DNA of 18,092 nucleotides from Bryobacteraceae bacterium (GTDB lineage Bacteria; Acidobacteriota; Terriglobia; Bryobacterales; Bryobacteraceae), in contig JAICMB010000009.1 in assembly GCA_025929455.1 (NCBI GenBank), positions 1 to 18,092 on the forward strand, given 5' to 3'. The translations under genes and the position numbers were made by a program. Below, one piece after another: positions 6,602 to 13,089 of this stretch. Below the pieces are notes generated by a model. It had not been told where the DNA came from and ran no database searches. It saw nothing but the letters and a program-made list of their open reading frames with translations. How positions within the stretch are numbered: the first letter of the stretch is position 1; every line of letters begins with the position of its first letter.

Positions 6602-9316
6602 CTACTCGGCCCGCAACGCTTCGATCGGATCGATGGAAGCGGCCCGCAGCGCAGGCAGGGTAGCGGCGACGAGCGTCACGGCGATGAGCAGCGCCAACGT
6701 TCCGGTCAGCGTGATCGGATCGAACGCGGAGACGCCGAACAGCATATCTTGTATGAATCGGACCGCGAAAAGAAGTGCGATTCCGCCCAGCAGCACTCCT
6801 ACGCCGACGAGACCTAGAGCTTCCGTAACGATCATTCGCAGGACCTGGCCGCGCCGCGCCCCGAGCGCGATGCGCACGCCGATTTCTCCGGTGCGTTGCA
6901 CGACGCTCGACGAGAGCAGTCCATAAAGACCGAGCGCGCTCAGAAGCAGCGCCAGCCCGGCAAACACGTTGCTCAACATCGTGATGAGCCGCTCGCTGCC
7001 AAGAGCGGCATCCATCTGGTCTCTCAAGCTCGCGAAGATTACGGTGGGTACAGACGGCGCGATCTCGCTGAGCGCTTTGCGGAAGCCTGCGACCGCCTGC
7101 GCTTTCGTTCCCGAGTTCATGAGAAACACGAGACCGTCGCTAATGGTTTCAGGTGAAAGCGGGAAATAAATCGTCCGTGGTGCAGGCTCGCGAATGCTCG
7201 CAAACTTTGCATCTTCGGCGATGCCGACTACCCTGCACGACAGAGGACCTTCATTGAGGAAGCCCTTCAGATCCTGCGCTCGAACGTAACTGCCGAGCAC
7301 CTGTTGATGTGGAAACAGGTAGTTCGCCGCGGATTGGTTCAACACGCAGACGTCCGGGGTGCGCTCGTTCTTTCTAAACTCGCGCCCGTCCAGGATGCGC
7401 GTATTCATCGTTTGAAAGTAGCCGGGCCCAACGACGTTGTAAGCCATCTGCGAGTCCTCGGGAGGGTTCGGCCCGCCCGCCACCGCTTCGAAGCGCGCCC
7501 TGGAATCGAATCCGGTCATCGGCGTGTACCAGGTCACCGCGGCCGAGCGCATTCCCGGCATATCATCCAACCGATCCACCATGCGTTGATATATGTCGAG
7601 CTTTGCATTTCCTTTTTGCGGCAACATATAGAAGCGCGCGTTCTGAATCGTGACGTGATTTACATCGAAGCCAGGATCCTGGCTGCGAATTCGCAGCAGG
7701 CTCTGCGACAGTAACGTCGCGAGCGCGACAAGAACCAGCGACAACGCCACCTGGATCGGGATAAACACGCGTCCGGCGACGCGCCCACGGTTACCGGTTG
7801 AGGTTCGCGCCGTGAGCAACACCGCGGGATCGGTGCGGCCCGCTCTCCACGCGGGCAACGTGCCGAAAAGGATAGTGGTCGCGATCGCGCACAAACCGCT
7901 CATCCAAAAAACCGCGCTGTCTGGTTGAACGGCGATGGGCTGCCCCATCATGGGATCACGGAAGAACGGAAGGAGCCACGACGTTCCGTACCATGCGACG
8001 AGGGAGGCGAGCGCGGCGCCGGCTAATGCAATGACGAAGCTCTCCATCAGATACTGACGGATCAATCGCCAGCGCGCCGCGCCGATAGCGGTGCGGACCG
8101 CAAACTCGCGCTGCCGTGCATGAACTTTCGACATCATGAGTCCGCCCACGTTGACGCAGCACAGCAGAAGCACGATCGCGACCAGTCCCTGCATAAGGAA
8201 CAGTGGGCGCGTATAGACATGGCCGAAATAGGTCGGCAGGCCCCTGCGCGCGGATCGAATTTGTAAGCTGGCTTTTTCGTAACGGGGCAGATGCCTGTAT
8301 TTGAGCGGAACGAGGTTAAAGAGTTCGGTCTGGTGGAACGTGATTTCGCTCTGGGCTTCGCGGACAGAGACTCCCGGCTTGAGGCGACCGATGGCGGAGC
8401 AAGAGAAGAACGCGTTTGGAGTGTCGACGAGGTCCCGCCGCGCCAGGACATCCAAAAAATGGAACGGGACATACAGCTTCATGTCGTCGCCAGGCCAGAC
8501 GCCGCGAAACCCGCGCGGAGCAACACCGACGATGGTTGCCGGAACATCCGACACTTTGATTCGCGCTCCGATGACGCTAGGATCCGCTCCGTACCGGTCC
8601 GTCCAATATGCGTAGCTCAACACCACCGGCCAGCCGCCGGATGGCCCGCCGCGAATGTCGTCGGCAGGGACAATCGGCCTGCCGAGATACGGTGTCATCC
8701 CGAGCAACGGAAACGCGTTTCCGCTCACCAGGCCGGCGCGGGAGACTCGCGGCGCGCCGTCGCTGTCGAGAACCGAAACCTCGGCCGCCAACCAAATCGA
8801 GATGCCGCTGAACGAACGCTGTTCGCGGCGAAATCGCTGCAGCATCGGATAGGGCAACCAGGAATGCGAATCGCCCTGGCTGTCCGCGGCGCTTACCAGT
8901 CCGATGTGAGCAAGCTCGCTCGGATTGGCCACCGGAAGGGTGCGCAGAACGAGTCCGTAGAGCAGCGCAAAAATTACGGTGTTTGCCCCAATGCCCAAGG
9001 CGAGCGTGAGGATGGCAGTAAAGCAAAAGACGGGGCTCTTGCGGATCGCTCGCATTCCGAGCGCGAAGTCACGGTACCAGCCTTCTAAGACAGTAAGCAT
9101 TTCCTGATCGCGTACCCGTTCGATCACTTCTGGAGTGCGGCCGAGCAATAAGCGCGCGCGCCGGCGCGCTTCCATATCAGGCATACCCGCCCCGCGATTA
9201 TCCTCAGCCTGCATCTCGAAATGGACGCGCAGTTCCTCCCCCACATCCGAATCGCTCCGAAAGTGGTGCAGGCACGCCCAAAGCCGTGAGAGCCGCTGTT
9301 TAATTCTACTTGCCAC
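6602..9316 (-). CDS. ADOP-type ABC transporter permease (MacB-like, duplicated)
   Basis: A 904-residue protein in the form of an acidobacterial duplicated orphan permease. An N-terminal cytoplasmic prefix domain (about residues 20-75, 'FRSDSDVGEELRVHFEMQAEDN') precedes the first membrane segment near residue 100 ('FTAILTLALGIGANTVIF'). A MacB-type periplasmic domain and an FtsX permease block follow ('LFLMQGLVAIVLLLCCVNVGGL', 'REFAVRTAIGAARWRLIRQYLMES'). A second copy of the same layout ends 'GEIGVRIALGARRGQVLRMI' and 'LPALRAASIDPIEALRAE'. No ATP-binding protein is encoded nearby, as is usual for this group. Export substrate unknown. I choose GTG 9316 because it begins the typical 'ASRIKQRL' N terminus; an upstream ATG at 9439 would cross the divergent padR gene. 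Confidence 0.88.
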   Translation of the reverse strand: MASRIKQRLSRLWACLHHFRSDSDVGEELRVHFEMQAEDNRGAGMPDMEARRRARLLLGRTPEVIERVRDQEMLTVLEGWYRDFALGMRAIRKSPVFCFTAILTLALGIGANTVIFALLYGLVLRTLPVANPSELAHIGLVSAADSQGDSHSWLPYPMLQRFRREQRSFSGISIWLAAEVSVLDSDGAPRVSRAGLVSGNAFPLLGMTPYLGRPIVPADDIRGGPSGGWPVVLSYAYWTDRYGADPSVIGARIKVSDVPATIVGVAPRGFRGVWPGDDMKLYVPFHFLDVLARRDLVDTPNAFFSCSAIGRLKPGVSVREAQSEITFHQTELFNLVPLKYRHLPRYEKASLQIRSARRGLPTYFGHVYTRPLFLMQGLVAIVLLLCCVNVGGLMMSKVHARQREFAVRTAIGAARWRLIRQYLMESFVIALAGAALASLVAWYGTSWLLPFFRDPMMGQPIAVQPDSAVFWMSGLCAIATTILFGTLPAWRAGRTDPAVLLTARTSTGNRGRVAGRVFIPIQVALSLVLVALATLLSQSLLRIRSQDPGFDVNHVTIQNARFYMLPQKGNAKLDIYQRMVDRLDDMPGMRSAAVTWYTPMTGFDSRARFEAVAGGPNPPEDSQMAYNVVGPGYFQTMNTRILDGREFRKNERTPDVCVLNQSAANYLFPHQQVLGSYVRAQDLKGFLNEGPLSCRVVGIAEDAKFASIREPAPRTIYFPLSPETISDGLVFLMNSGTKAQAVAGFRKALSEIAPSVPTVIFASLRDQMDAALGSERLITMLSNVFAGLALLLSALGLYGLLSSSVVQRTGEIGVRIALGARRGQVLRMIVTEALGLVGVGVLLGGIALLFAVRFIQDMLFGVSAFDPITLTGTLALLIAVTLVAATLPALRAASIDPIEALRAE

Positions 9317-9369
9317 AGTCGGCGATCTACCTATAGGAAACCTACCACGATTTGATACTATGGCGGACG
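9317..9369 (+). promoter_or_regulatory. Divergent promoter/operator region between permease and PadR regulator
   Basis: A 53-bp gap that must carry both promoters, or share sequence with the genes. It contains the palindrome CCTATAGG (9330-9337) and a direct repeat ACCTA at 9329-9333 and 9340-9344, one helical turn apart. PadR repressors usually bind a short symmetric site over their own promoter, so this is the best operator candidate. Confidence 0.35.
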
Positions 9370-9711
9370 ATGCCGATGCCGGAAAAGCGCAAACTCGAAT
9401 TGCTGCAGGGGACGTTGGACATGATGGTGATGCGGACATTGCTCATAGGACCGGCTAACGGATACGAAATCGCAAAGGCGATCGAGCGGATGTCCGACGA
9501 TGTACTGGCGGTGGACCACGGGTCTTTGTATCCCGCGCTGTACCGTCTGGAGAAAAGCGGCATGGTCACAGGGAAATGGGACGTCTCTTCTACGAAGCGC
9601 CGCGCGCGCTATTACCGGCTGACGGCCGCCGGGAAAAAGCGTTTGGTTGCGGAGCAATCCAGGTGGGAGCAGATGGCCGCCGCAATCAGCCGCGTGATGC
9701 GGCCGGCGTGA
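9370..9711 (+). CDS. PadR-family transcriptional regulator
   Basis: A 113-residue protein with the complete PadR winged-helix fold: 'LLQGTLDMMVMRTLLIGPANGYEIAKAIERMSDDVLAVDHGSLYPALYRLEKSGMV' followed by the beta-wing 'RRARYYRLTAAGKKRLV' and a short C-terminal helix. It is the short PadR-s2 type without a large dimerisation domain. Divergent padR-ADOP permease pairs are characteristic of Acidobacteriota, and the regulator is expected to repress both itself and the permease; the effector is unknown. The start is ATG 9370 (an in-frame ATG at 9376 is equally possible). It converges on the YdeI-family gene with a 30-bp gap. Confidence 0.88.
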   Translation: MPMPEKRKLELLQGTLDMMVMRTLLIGPANGYEIAKAIERMSDDVLAVDHGSLYPALYRLEKSGMVTGKWDVSSTKRRARYYRLTAAGKKRLVAEQSRWEQMAAAISRVMRPA

Positions 9712-9741
9712 CATTCGTCAGCAATGCGCTGGGCTTCCGCT

Positions 9742-10134
9742 TCACTCTCGATTCGGGTTGAGCAGGTCGACCCGTGCGCCGCGTGCCGAGCATTCCATCA
9801 GGTGCGCGAACCTGCGCTTCCGCGTCTCTTCTTTCTTTGCACTCATGATCCAGAAAATCACGATTTTCCGATACCCTGGCGGCTGCGCATCGAAAAATCG
9901 CGACGCCCCCGCCTTCGCGCGTAGCGCCGCATTCAGGGCCGCATCAAGCCGCATCGATTCGCGTTCATAAGAGTACTGCCGCGTTTTCCGCTCGTCGCGG
10001 TCGCGAAACGCGCGAAGCCCGGACGGCTGCATGAACCCGAGCGAGATCTGCTCCTCAGCGCGTTTTATGTTTACCGCGCTCCAGATGCTGCCCGGGCGCC
10101 GCGGCGTGAACCAGCGGGCAGCTATTCGGGTCAT
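9742..10134 (-). CDS. YdeI/OmpD-associated family protein, N-terminally truncated
   Basis: The 130 residues match the C-terminal two thirds of YdeI/OmpD-associated ('bacteriocin-protection') proteins: 'RWFTPRRPGSIWSAVN' at 7-22, 'GLRAFRDRDERKTRQYSYE', 'FFDAQPPGYRKIVIFWIMSAKKEETRKRRFAHL'. Family members are usually near 190-200 residues; the N-terminal 60 or so, with the 'FGWIDG' type core, are missing. The six reading frames upstream of 10134 show no trace of them. The ATG at 10134 has no good ribosome binding site. It is likely a decapitated pseudogene, though a short product could still be made. The loss is close to the start of the plus-strand 58-aa ORF and ThiS/MoaD gene, suggesting a recombination junction near 10135. 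Confidence 0.75.
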   Translation of the reverse strand: MTRIAARWFTPRRPGSIWSAVNIKRAEEQISLGFMQPSGLRAFRDRDERKTRQYSYERESMRLDAALNAALRAKAGASRFFDAQPPGYRKIVIFWIMSAKKEETRKRRFAHLMECSARGARVDLLNPNRE

Positions 10135-10137
10135 GTG

Positions 10138-10314
10138 ATGAAGGGCAAACGTGGGGGAAATTCTCGACGGTCTGCCTCCGGTCGTGTGCGTGAAGAGCGC
10201 TATCGTCGGGGAAAACGGGGCGAGAAACAGTTCCCATACACGGAGCAGGAGCGCGCCCGTGAAGCGCGCCGCGCCGGGTGGAAAGACCAGGAGGAAGCAT
10301 TAGAGTGCCGGTGA
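10138..10314 (+). CDS. Possible 58-aa basic protein coupled to the ThiS/MoaD gene
   Basis: A short frame starting at ATG 10138 (in-frame GTG at 10135) and ending TGA at 10312-10314. The product is very rich in Arg, Lys, Glu and Gly ('GRVREERYRRGKRGEKQFPY', then 'EQERAREARRAGWKDQEEAL'), with a charged, helix-prone C-terminal half. It belongs to no family I know. In favour: it overlaps the ThiS/MoaD gene by 10 nt and contains that gene's Shine-Dalgarno site, as in translationally coupled pairs, and it fills an otherwise empty 170-bp gap. Against: no clear ribosome binding site of its own, and Arg-rich frames arise by chance in GC-rich DNA. Confidence 0.35.
   Translation: MKGKRGGNSRRSASGRVREERYRRGKRGEKQFPYTEQERAREARRAGWKDQEEALECR
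10289..10296 (+). promoter_or_regulatory. Strong Shine-Dalgarno site AGGAGGAA deciding a GTG start
   Basis: A near-perfect anti-16S match 8 nt before GTG 10305. It fixes the start of the ThiS/MoaD protein as Val(Met)-Pro-Val-Thr-Phe-Tyr, since no ATG is available in the first part of the domain. Confidence 0.8.
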
Positions 10315-10589
10315 CCTTCTATATACCTGGTCCGTTACGCTCGTTCGCCGATGGACAAAGCCAGATCGTTGTGGAACCGCCGCCAGCCACAGTCGCTGAA
10401 GCGTTAGCGGTTCTGTGCGAGCGGTATCCGGGAATTCGCGACCGGGTGGTCACCGAGCAAGGACAAGTTCGAGAGCACCTGAATATATTCGTCGGCAACG
10501 AAAACGTCCGGTACTTAGGCGGCCTTCAGGCCGCTGTGCCGGAGGATGCAGAGATCACGATCATTCCATCGATAAGCGGGGGCCGTTAG
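10305..10589 (+). CDS. ThiS/MoaD-family ubiquitin-like protein ending Gly-Gly-Arg
   Basis: A 94-residue beta-grasp protein: first strand 'VTFYIPGPLRSFADG', then 'QIVVEPPPATVAEALAVLCERYPGIRDRVV', 'REHLNIFVGNENVRYLGGLQAAV' and the terminal strand 'AEITIIPSISGGR'. This is the standalone MoaD/ThiS sulfur-carrier or small-modifier type. The functional C terminus of the family is Gly-Gly, which is adenylated by an E1-like enzyme; here one Arg follows. No E1, MoaE, ThiG or JAMM protease gene is in the window, so the pathway (molybdopterin, thiamine, tRNA thiolation, cysteine synthesis or protein modification) cannot be told. Its TAG overlaps the TAA of a decayed convergent gene fragment. Confidence 0.82.
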   Translation: MPVTFYIPGPLRSFADGQSQIVVEPPPATVAEALAVLCERYPGIRDRVVTEQGQVREHLNIFVGNENVRYLGGLQAAVPEDAEITIIPSISGGR

Positions 10590-10766
10590 AACACCCGCCG
10601 CTTCAGCCGTTCTATCGCGAACTTCGCCGTTTCCGCCACCGCCATGACGGCCATGACGCCGGCCTGCACGGGGTCGCTGATCACCCGGCCGGCAGCGTCC
10701 GCAACGCCTTGTGCGCGCACTTCACGAACGGCATCTCGAGATCGCCACCTCGGATTCCCGGGTTAC
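10586..10766 (-). pseudogene. Decayed 3' fragment of an ACT/DUF5612-type gene (copy of 13090-13275)
   Basis: Read on the minus strand, this stretch encodes 'REVRAQG' and then 'VISDPVQAGVMAVMAVAETA', closing 'ERLKRRVF' before a TAA at 10586-10588. That is the C terminus of the protein encoded at 13090-13746. By hand alignment about 122 nt from the stop codon onward differ at 14 positions. An in-frame 33-nt deletion then removes the counterpart of 'LLVISLNMAGS', and further in a 1-nt deletion breaks the frame near 'GGDLE'. Homology fades around 10766 and the rest of the gene is absent. It is therefore a displaced gene remnant, not a functional gene, and it forms a direct repeat with 13090-13275. 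Confidence 0.88.
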
Positions 10767-10835
10767 CCTGCATGGAATATCTCGCGGAGCACGAACTTTT
10801 CCAGGTCTTGCAACGAATGTACTGCAGGAGATTGC

Positions 10836-11336
10836 ATGCCGGATGACGAGGATCTGACCGATGCGGCGGCTTTCGGGCGGCTGTATGACCGGCAGGGCGC
10901 GTCTATTCGCGAGTTTCTACATCTGGCCGTACGCGACCGGTTCGCGGCAGATGATCTGACACAAGAGACATTTCTGCATCTGTGGCGCCGTCCAGCAGCA
11001 TTTGACCCGAGCCGCGGCAGCATCAAAGCGTACCTGTTCGGGATTGCGCGGAAAAAGGCTGCCGATTGGTGGCGGCGTAACCATCAGCGTCCGCCAGAAG
11101 AAGTGAACGCGGTGCGCACGGGCACGGAGCCCGTCGCCATACGCGAAGCTCTCGCGCAGTTGCCGGAGGACTTGGGAACTGTGCTGTGGCTCCGCGAGGT
11201 GGAGGGCTACTCGTACGACGAGTTGTCGAAGATCTTAAAAATTCCTGACGGCACGGTGCGGTCGCGGCTGCACTCAGCCAGGCAGCGATTACGAAAGGTA
11301 TGGATGGAGGAGAACGATGACTTGCGTAGAGATTGA
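10836..11336 (+). CDS. ECF-type RNA polymerase sigma factor
   Basis: A 166-residue sigma-70 family protein of ECF size. Region 2 covers about residues 9-75 ('FGRLYDRQGASIREFLHLAV', 'DDLTQETFLHLWRRPAAFD', 'GSIKAYLFGIARKKAADWWRR'). Region 4 covers about 103-157 ('ALAQLPEDLGTVLWLREVEG', 'SYDELSKILKIPDGTVRSRLHSARQRLRKVW'). There is no extra C-terminal domain. ATG 10836 has AGGAG at 10826-10830. It overlaps the anti-sigma gene by 20 nt, so it is presumably held inactive by that membrane protein until an envelope signal arrives. The regulon is unknown. The gene begins about 70 bp after a decayed gene fragment and appears to belong to an inserted segment. Confidence 0.88.
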   Translation: MPDDEDLTDAAAFGRLYDRQGASIREFLHLAVRDRFAADDLTQETFLHLWRRPAAFDPSRGSIKAYLFGIARKKAADWWRRNHQRPPEEVNAVRTGTEPVAIREALAQLPEDLGTVLWLREVEGYSYDELSKILKIPDGTVRSRLHSARQRLRKVWMEENDDLRRD

Positions 11337-12414
11337 ACCCCACGTCTCCGCAGTGTGCGACGGTGAGCGAATTCCGCCCGAGGCAGCGGAGCACATCCGT
11401 ACGTGCGCGACGTGCCGCGCCACTCTGGCCGAATACGCGCACATCGGCACCGAACTTCGGGTAGCGGCGGCAACGCGCTCCGAGACGCTCCGGCCGTTGG
11501 GATTGTCGCGGCGCCGGCGCGCGTTCAATTTTATTTGGGCCCGCGTGCCGGTGCCCCGTTTCGCTCTTGCGGCGATGATGGTCGCGGTAGTTGCGGCGGC
11601 CGCGTCAATTCCATTGGTGCGCGCGCAACAGCGGCCGCTTTGGTTCCAGTTCGGCTATACGCTTGGACCAGGTGAGGCAATATCGCACTACAGCGTGGCG
11701 AAAGCCGGCTTTGATGAAACCACAGCGAGCATGATAATGGTGAACGGCGCGCTACGTTCAACGGCTTTGCGCATCAGGGTTGAAAGCGTGTCAAATGACG
11801 ACGTTGTCCTCCGCTGCCGGGCACTACCCGGAAACATGGAACTGTCCGGCAATAGTGGAACGCTGCGGCCATCGTATGAGGTGAGAATGGATGATGCGCC
11901 GGCCGTGCACTACGTGCCTGGTCAGGAACTGGCAATCCCCATAGAAGGAGGTGGAACGGTTTATATGAAAGGCGATGTTTACGACCACCAGCCCAAAATC
12001 GCTTTTGGCGTGCCTCTGGAGCCACCATCAAATGAAATCGTGATTCGCGGGCCTGTGCTGGTTTCAGAGGGCCACGTTTTGACCGAGCTGTCGGGTGCCA
12101 CCGCGACAGCACAGCCGGGATGGGCAGTTACCATCGCCGCCGGCAACTATGGCAAGTTCCTATTCGCACTCGCACCGTTTGCCGGTGCTGTCCAGGGGCA
12201 GATTGAATGGGGCCAGATGACGTTCACGGCGGACGGCCGTCCGTTTCGCCTGATTCTCCAGCGCCGCTCACGGGTGGAGAACAACCCCGCCGCATGTGGG
12301 TTCGTTATGATCCGCGACCCGTACAGGGCGCATCAATCGGTGCGGTTCGGCTGCAGGAGTAGCTCCTTTGCCATTTCACTACGCCGTCTCGTTCGGTCCG
12401 TCAGCGCATTCTGA
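11317..12414 (+). CDS. Membrane anti-sigma factor with zinc-binding ZAS motif
   Basis: A 365-residue protein. The N-terminal cytoplasmic domain has the zinc-binding anti-sigma pattern H-x3-C-x2-C at His26, Cys30 and Cys33, with further His9 and Cys14. One membrane helix is at about residues 82-101 ('FALAAMMVAVVAAAASIPLV'), flanked by a basic stretch (RRRR at 65-68), which places the remaining 260 residues outside the cytoplasm. This large domain is beta-rich and not recognised. A GGAGGAG site (11306-11312) precedes the ATG, inside the sigma gene. Together they form a classic ECF sigma/anti-sigma pair. The last 36 nt overlap the restored end of the convergent hepT gene, so the final dozen residues may be a late run-on. 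Confidence 0.8.
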   Translation: MTCVEIEPHVSAVCDGERIPPEAAEHIRTCATCRATLAEYAHIGTELRVAAATRSETLRPLGLSRRRRAFNFIWARVPVPRFALAAMMVAVVAAAASIPLVRAQQRPLWFQFGYTLGPGEAISHYSVAKAGFDETTASMIMVNGALRSTALRIRVESVSNDDVVLRCRALPGNMELSGNSGTLRPSYEVRMDDAPAVHYVPGQELAIPIEGGGTVYMKGDVYDHQPKIAFGVPLEPPSNEIVIRGPVLVSEGHVLTELSGATATAQPGWAVTIAAGNYGKFLFALAPFAGAVQGQIEWGQMTFTADGRPFRLILQRRSRVENNPAACGFVMIRDPYRAHQSVRFGCRSSSFAISLRRLVRSVSAF

Positions 12415-12743
12415 CGAGATTATTGCCGCAACCAGCTCGCGCAAATCGGGACACCGGCTCTTAGCGGCGCGCCACACTTCATCCCAGTCGATGCCGAAAT
12501 ATATGCGTGGACGAGAATATTGCGGAATGCCGCAATCTGAGGCCAGGGGATCTCAGTGTGACGCTGTTTCAGGTCCTGGGAGATGCGCGCAGCCGCTTCG
12601 CCGATAACCGCGAGCTTATGAACGACTGCGCTCCGCATCATCTCCGATTTCTGAAATGCTTCGAAATCAACGCCGGCGATAAATGTGACAATGTGATCCG
12701 CCCCTTCGACGATGTCGTTCAGATAAAGCTCGTCACGCCGCAT
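12379..12743 (-). pseudogene. hepT: HepT-like HEPN (DUF86) toxin, frameshifted
   Basis: The first 80 or so residues match HEPN toxins of the HepT/DUF86 family: 'RRDELYLNDIVEGADHIVTF', 'EMMRSAVVHKLAVIGEAAARIS', then the catalytic R-x4-H-x-Y motif in 'RNILVHAY'. Directly after it an extra AT in the run at 12499-12504 shifts the frame. The unshifted frame gives an unrelated tail ending at 12420. Skipping two bases restores the expected 'FGIDWDEVWRAAKSRCPDLR' and 'ELVAAI', with a stop at 12379. The start ATG 12743 overlaps the end of mntA by 11 nt, the normal layout of this operon; ATG 12764 is also in frame. The active-site motif survives but the C-terminal helix is lost. It may be a genuine inactivation or an assembly error. 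Confidence 0.82.
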
Positions 12744-13068
12744 AGAGGAGGCGTGCCTGTTCAAGCACGGAATCGCGCATGAGCGGCTTTAGTCCGTTCT
12801 TGGAGACAAGATCAACGTTTCGCCCGAGGAGCTGTGCCAAATCCAACATCAATCCGGCGTGTTCGACTAAATCGATCTCGGCATCCGGAAGGAACTCGAC
12901 AAGCATGTCGATGTCGCTGTCTGGGCGCATTTCTCCCTGCGCGGCCGAACCGAAGATAGACAGCTCGCGAACGTGGTATCGGCGGCAGAGTTCCGCGAGC
13001 GCCCGTTCATCGAACTGCACAGTGCCAAGCTGGATCTTGCGGTTCATATACTCGTATTCATTATCCAT
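12733..13068 (-). CDS. mntA: MntA-like nucleotidyltransferase antitoxin (MNT domain)
   Basis: A 111-residue protein with the minimal nucleotidyltransferase signature: 'LSIFGSAAQGEMRPDSDIDML', i.e. Gly-Ser followed about ten residues later by Asp-x-Asp, with a third acidic position in 'VDLVSKNG'. MntA antitoxins are known to neutralise HepT by adding AMP to the Tyr of its R-x4-H-x-Y motif. Here the gene lies immediately upstream of, and overlaps, a HepT-like gene. An alternative start is ATG 13047. It begins 21 bp after the stop of the ACT-domain gene on the same strand and may be read from that operon. The antitoxin looks intact although its toxin frame is broken. Confidence 0.85.
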   Translation of the reverse strand: MDNEYEYMNRKIQLGTVQFDERALAELCRRYHVRELSIFGSAAQGEMRPDSDIDMLVEFLPDAEIDLVEHAGLMLDLAQLLGRNVDLVSKNGLKPLMRDSVLEQARLLYAA

Positions 13069-13089
13069 GCCTGCGCACCGCCTGCCTCC

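Noticed and set aside
9317..9439. ATG at 9439 as start of the ADOP permease
   Set aside because: The added 41 residues lack permease character and would lie antisense inside the padR gene; GTG 9316 begins the normal N terminus.
10055..10300. Minus-strand frame upstream of the YdeI-family gene as its missing N-terminal part
   Set aside because: It overlaps the conserved RWFTPRRP block in another frame and shows none of the expected N-terminal family residues, so it is not a frameshifted continuation.
12507..12782. Plus-strand frame opposite hepT/mntA
   Set aside because: Antisense to genes with clear HEPN and MNT motifs; no domain and no ribosome binding site.
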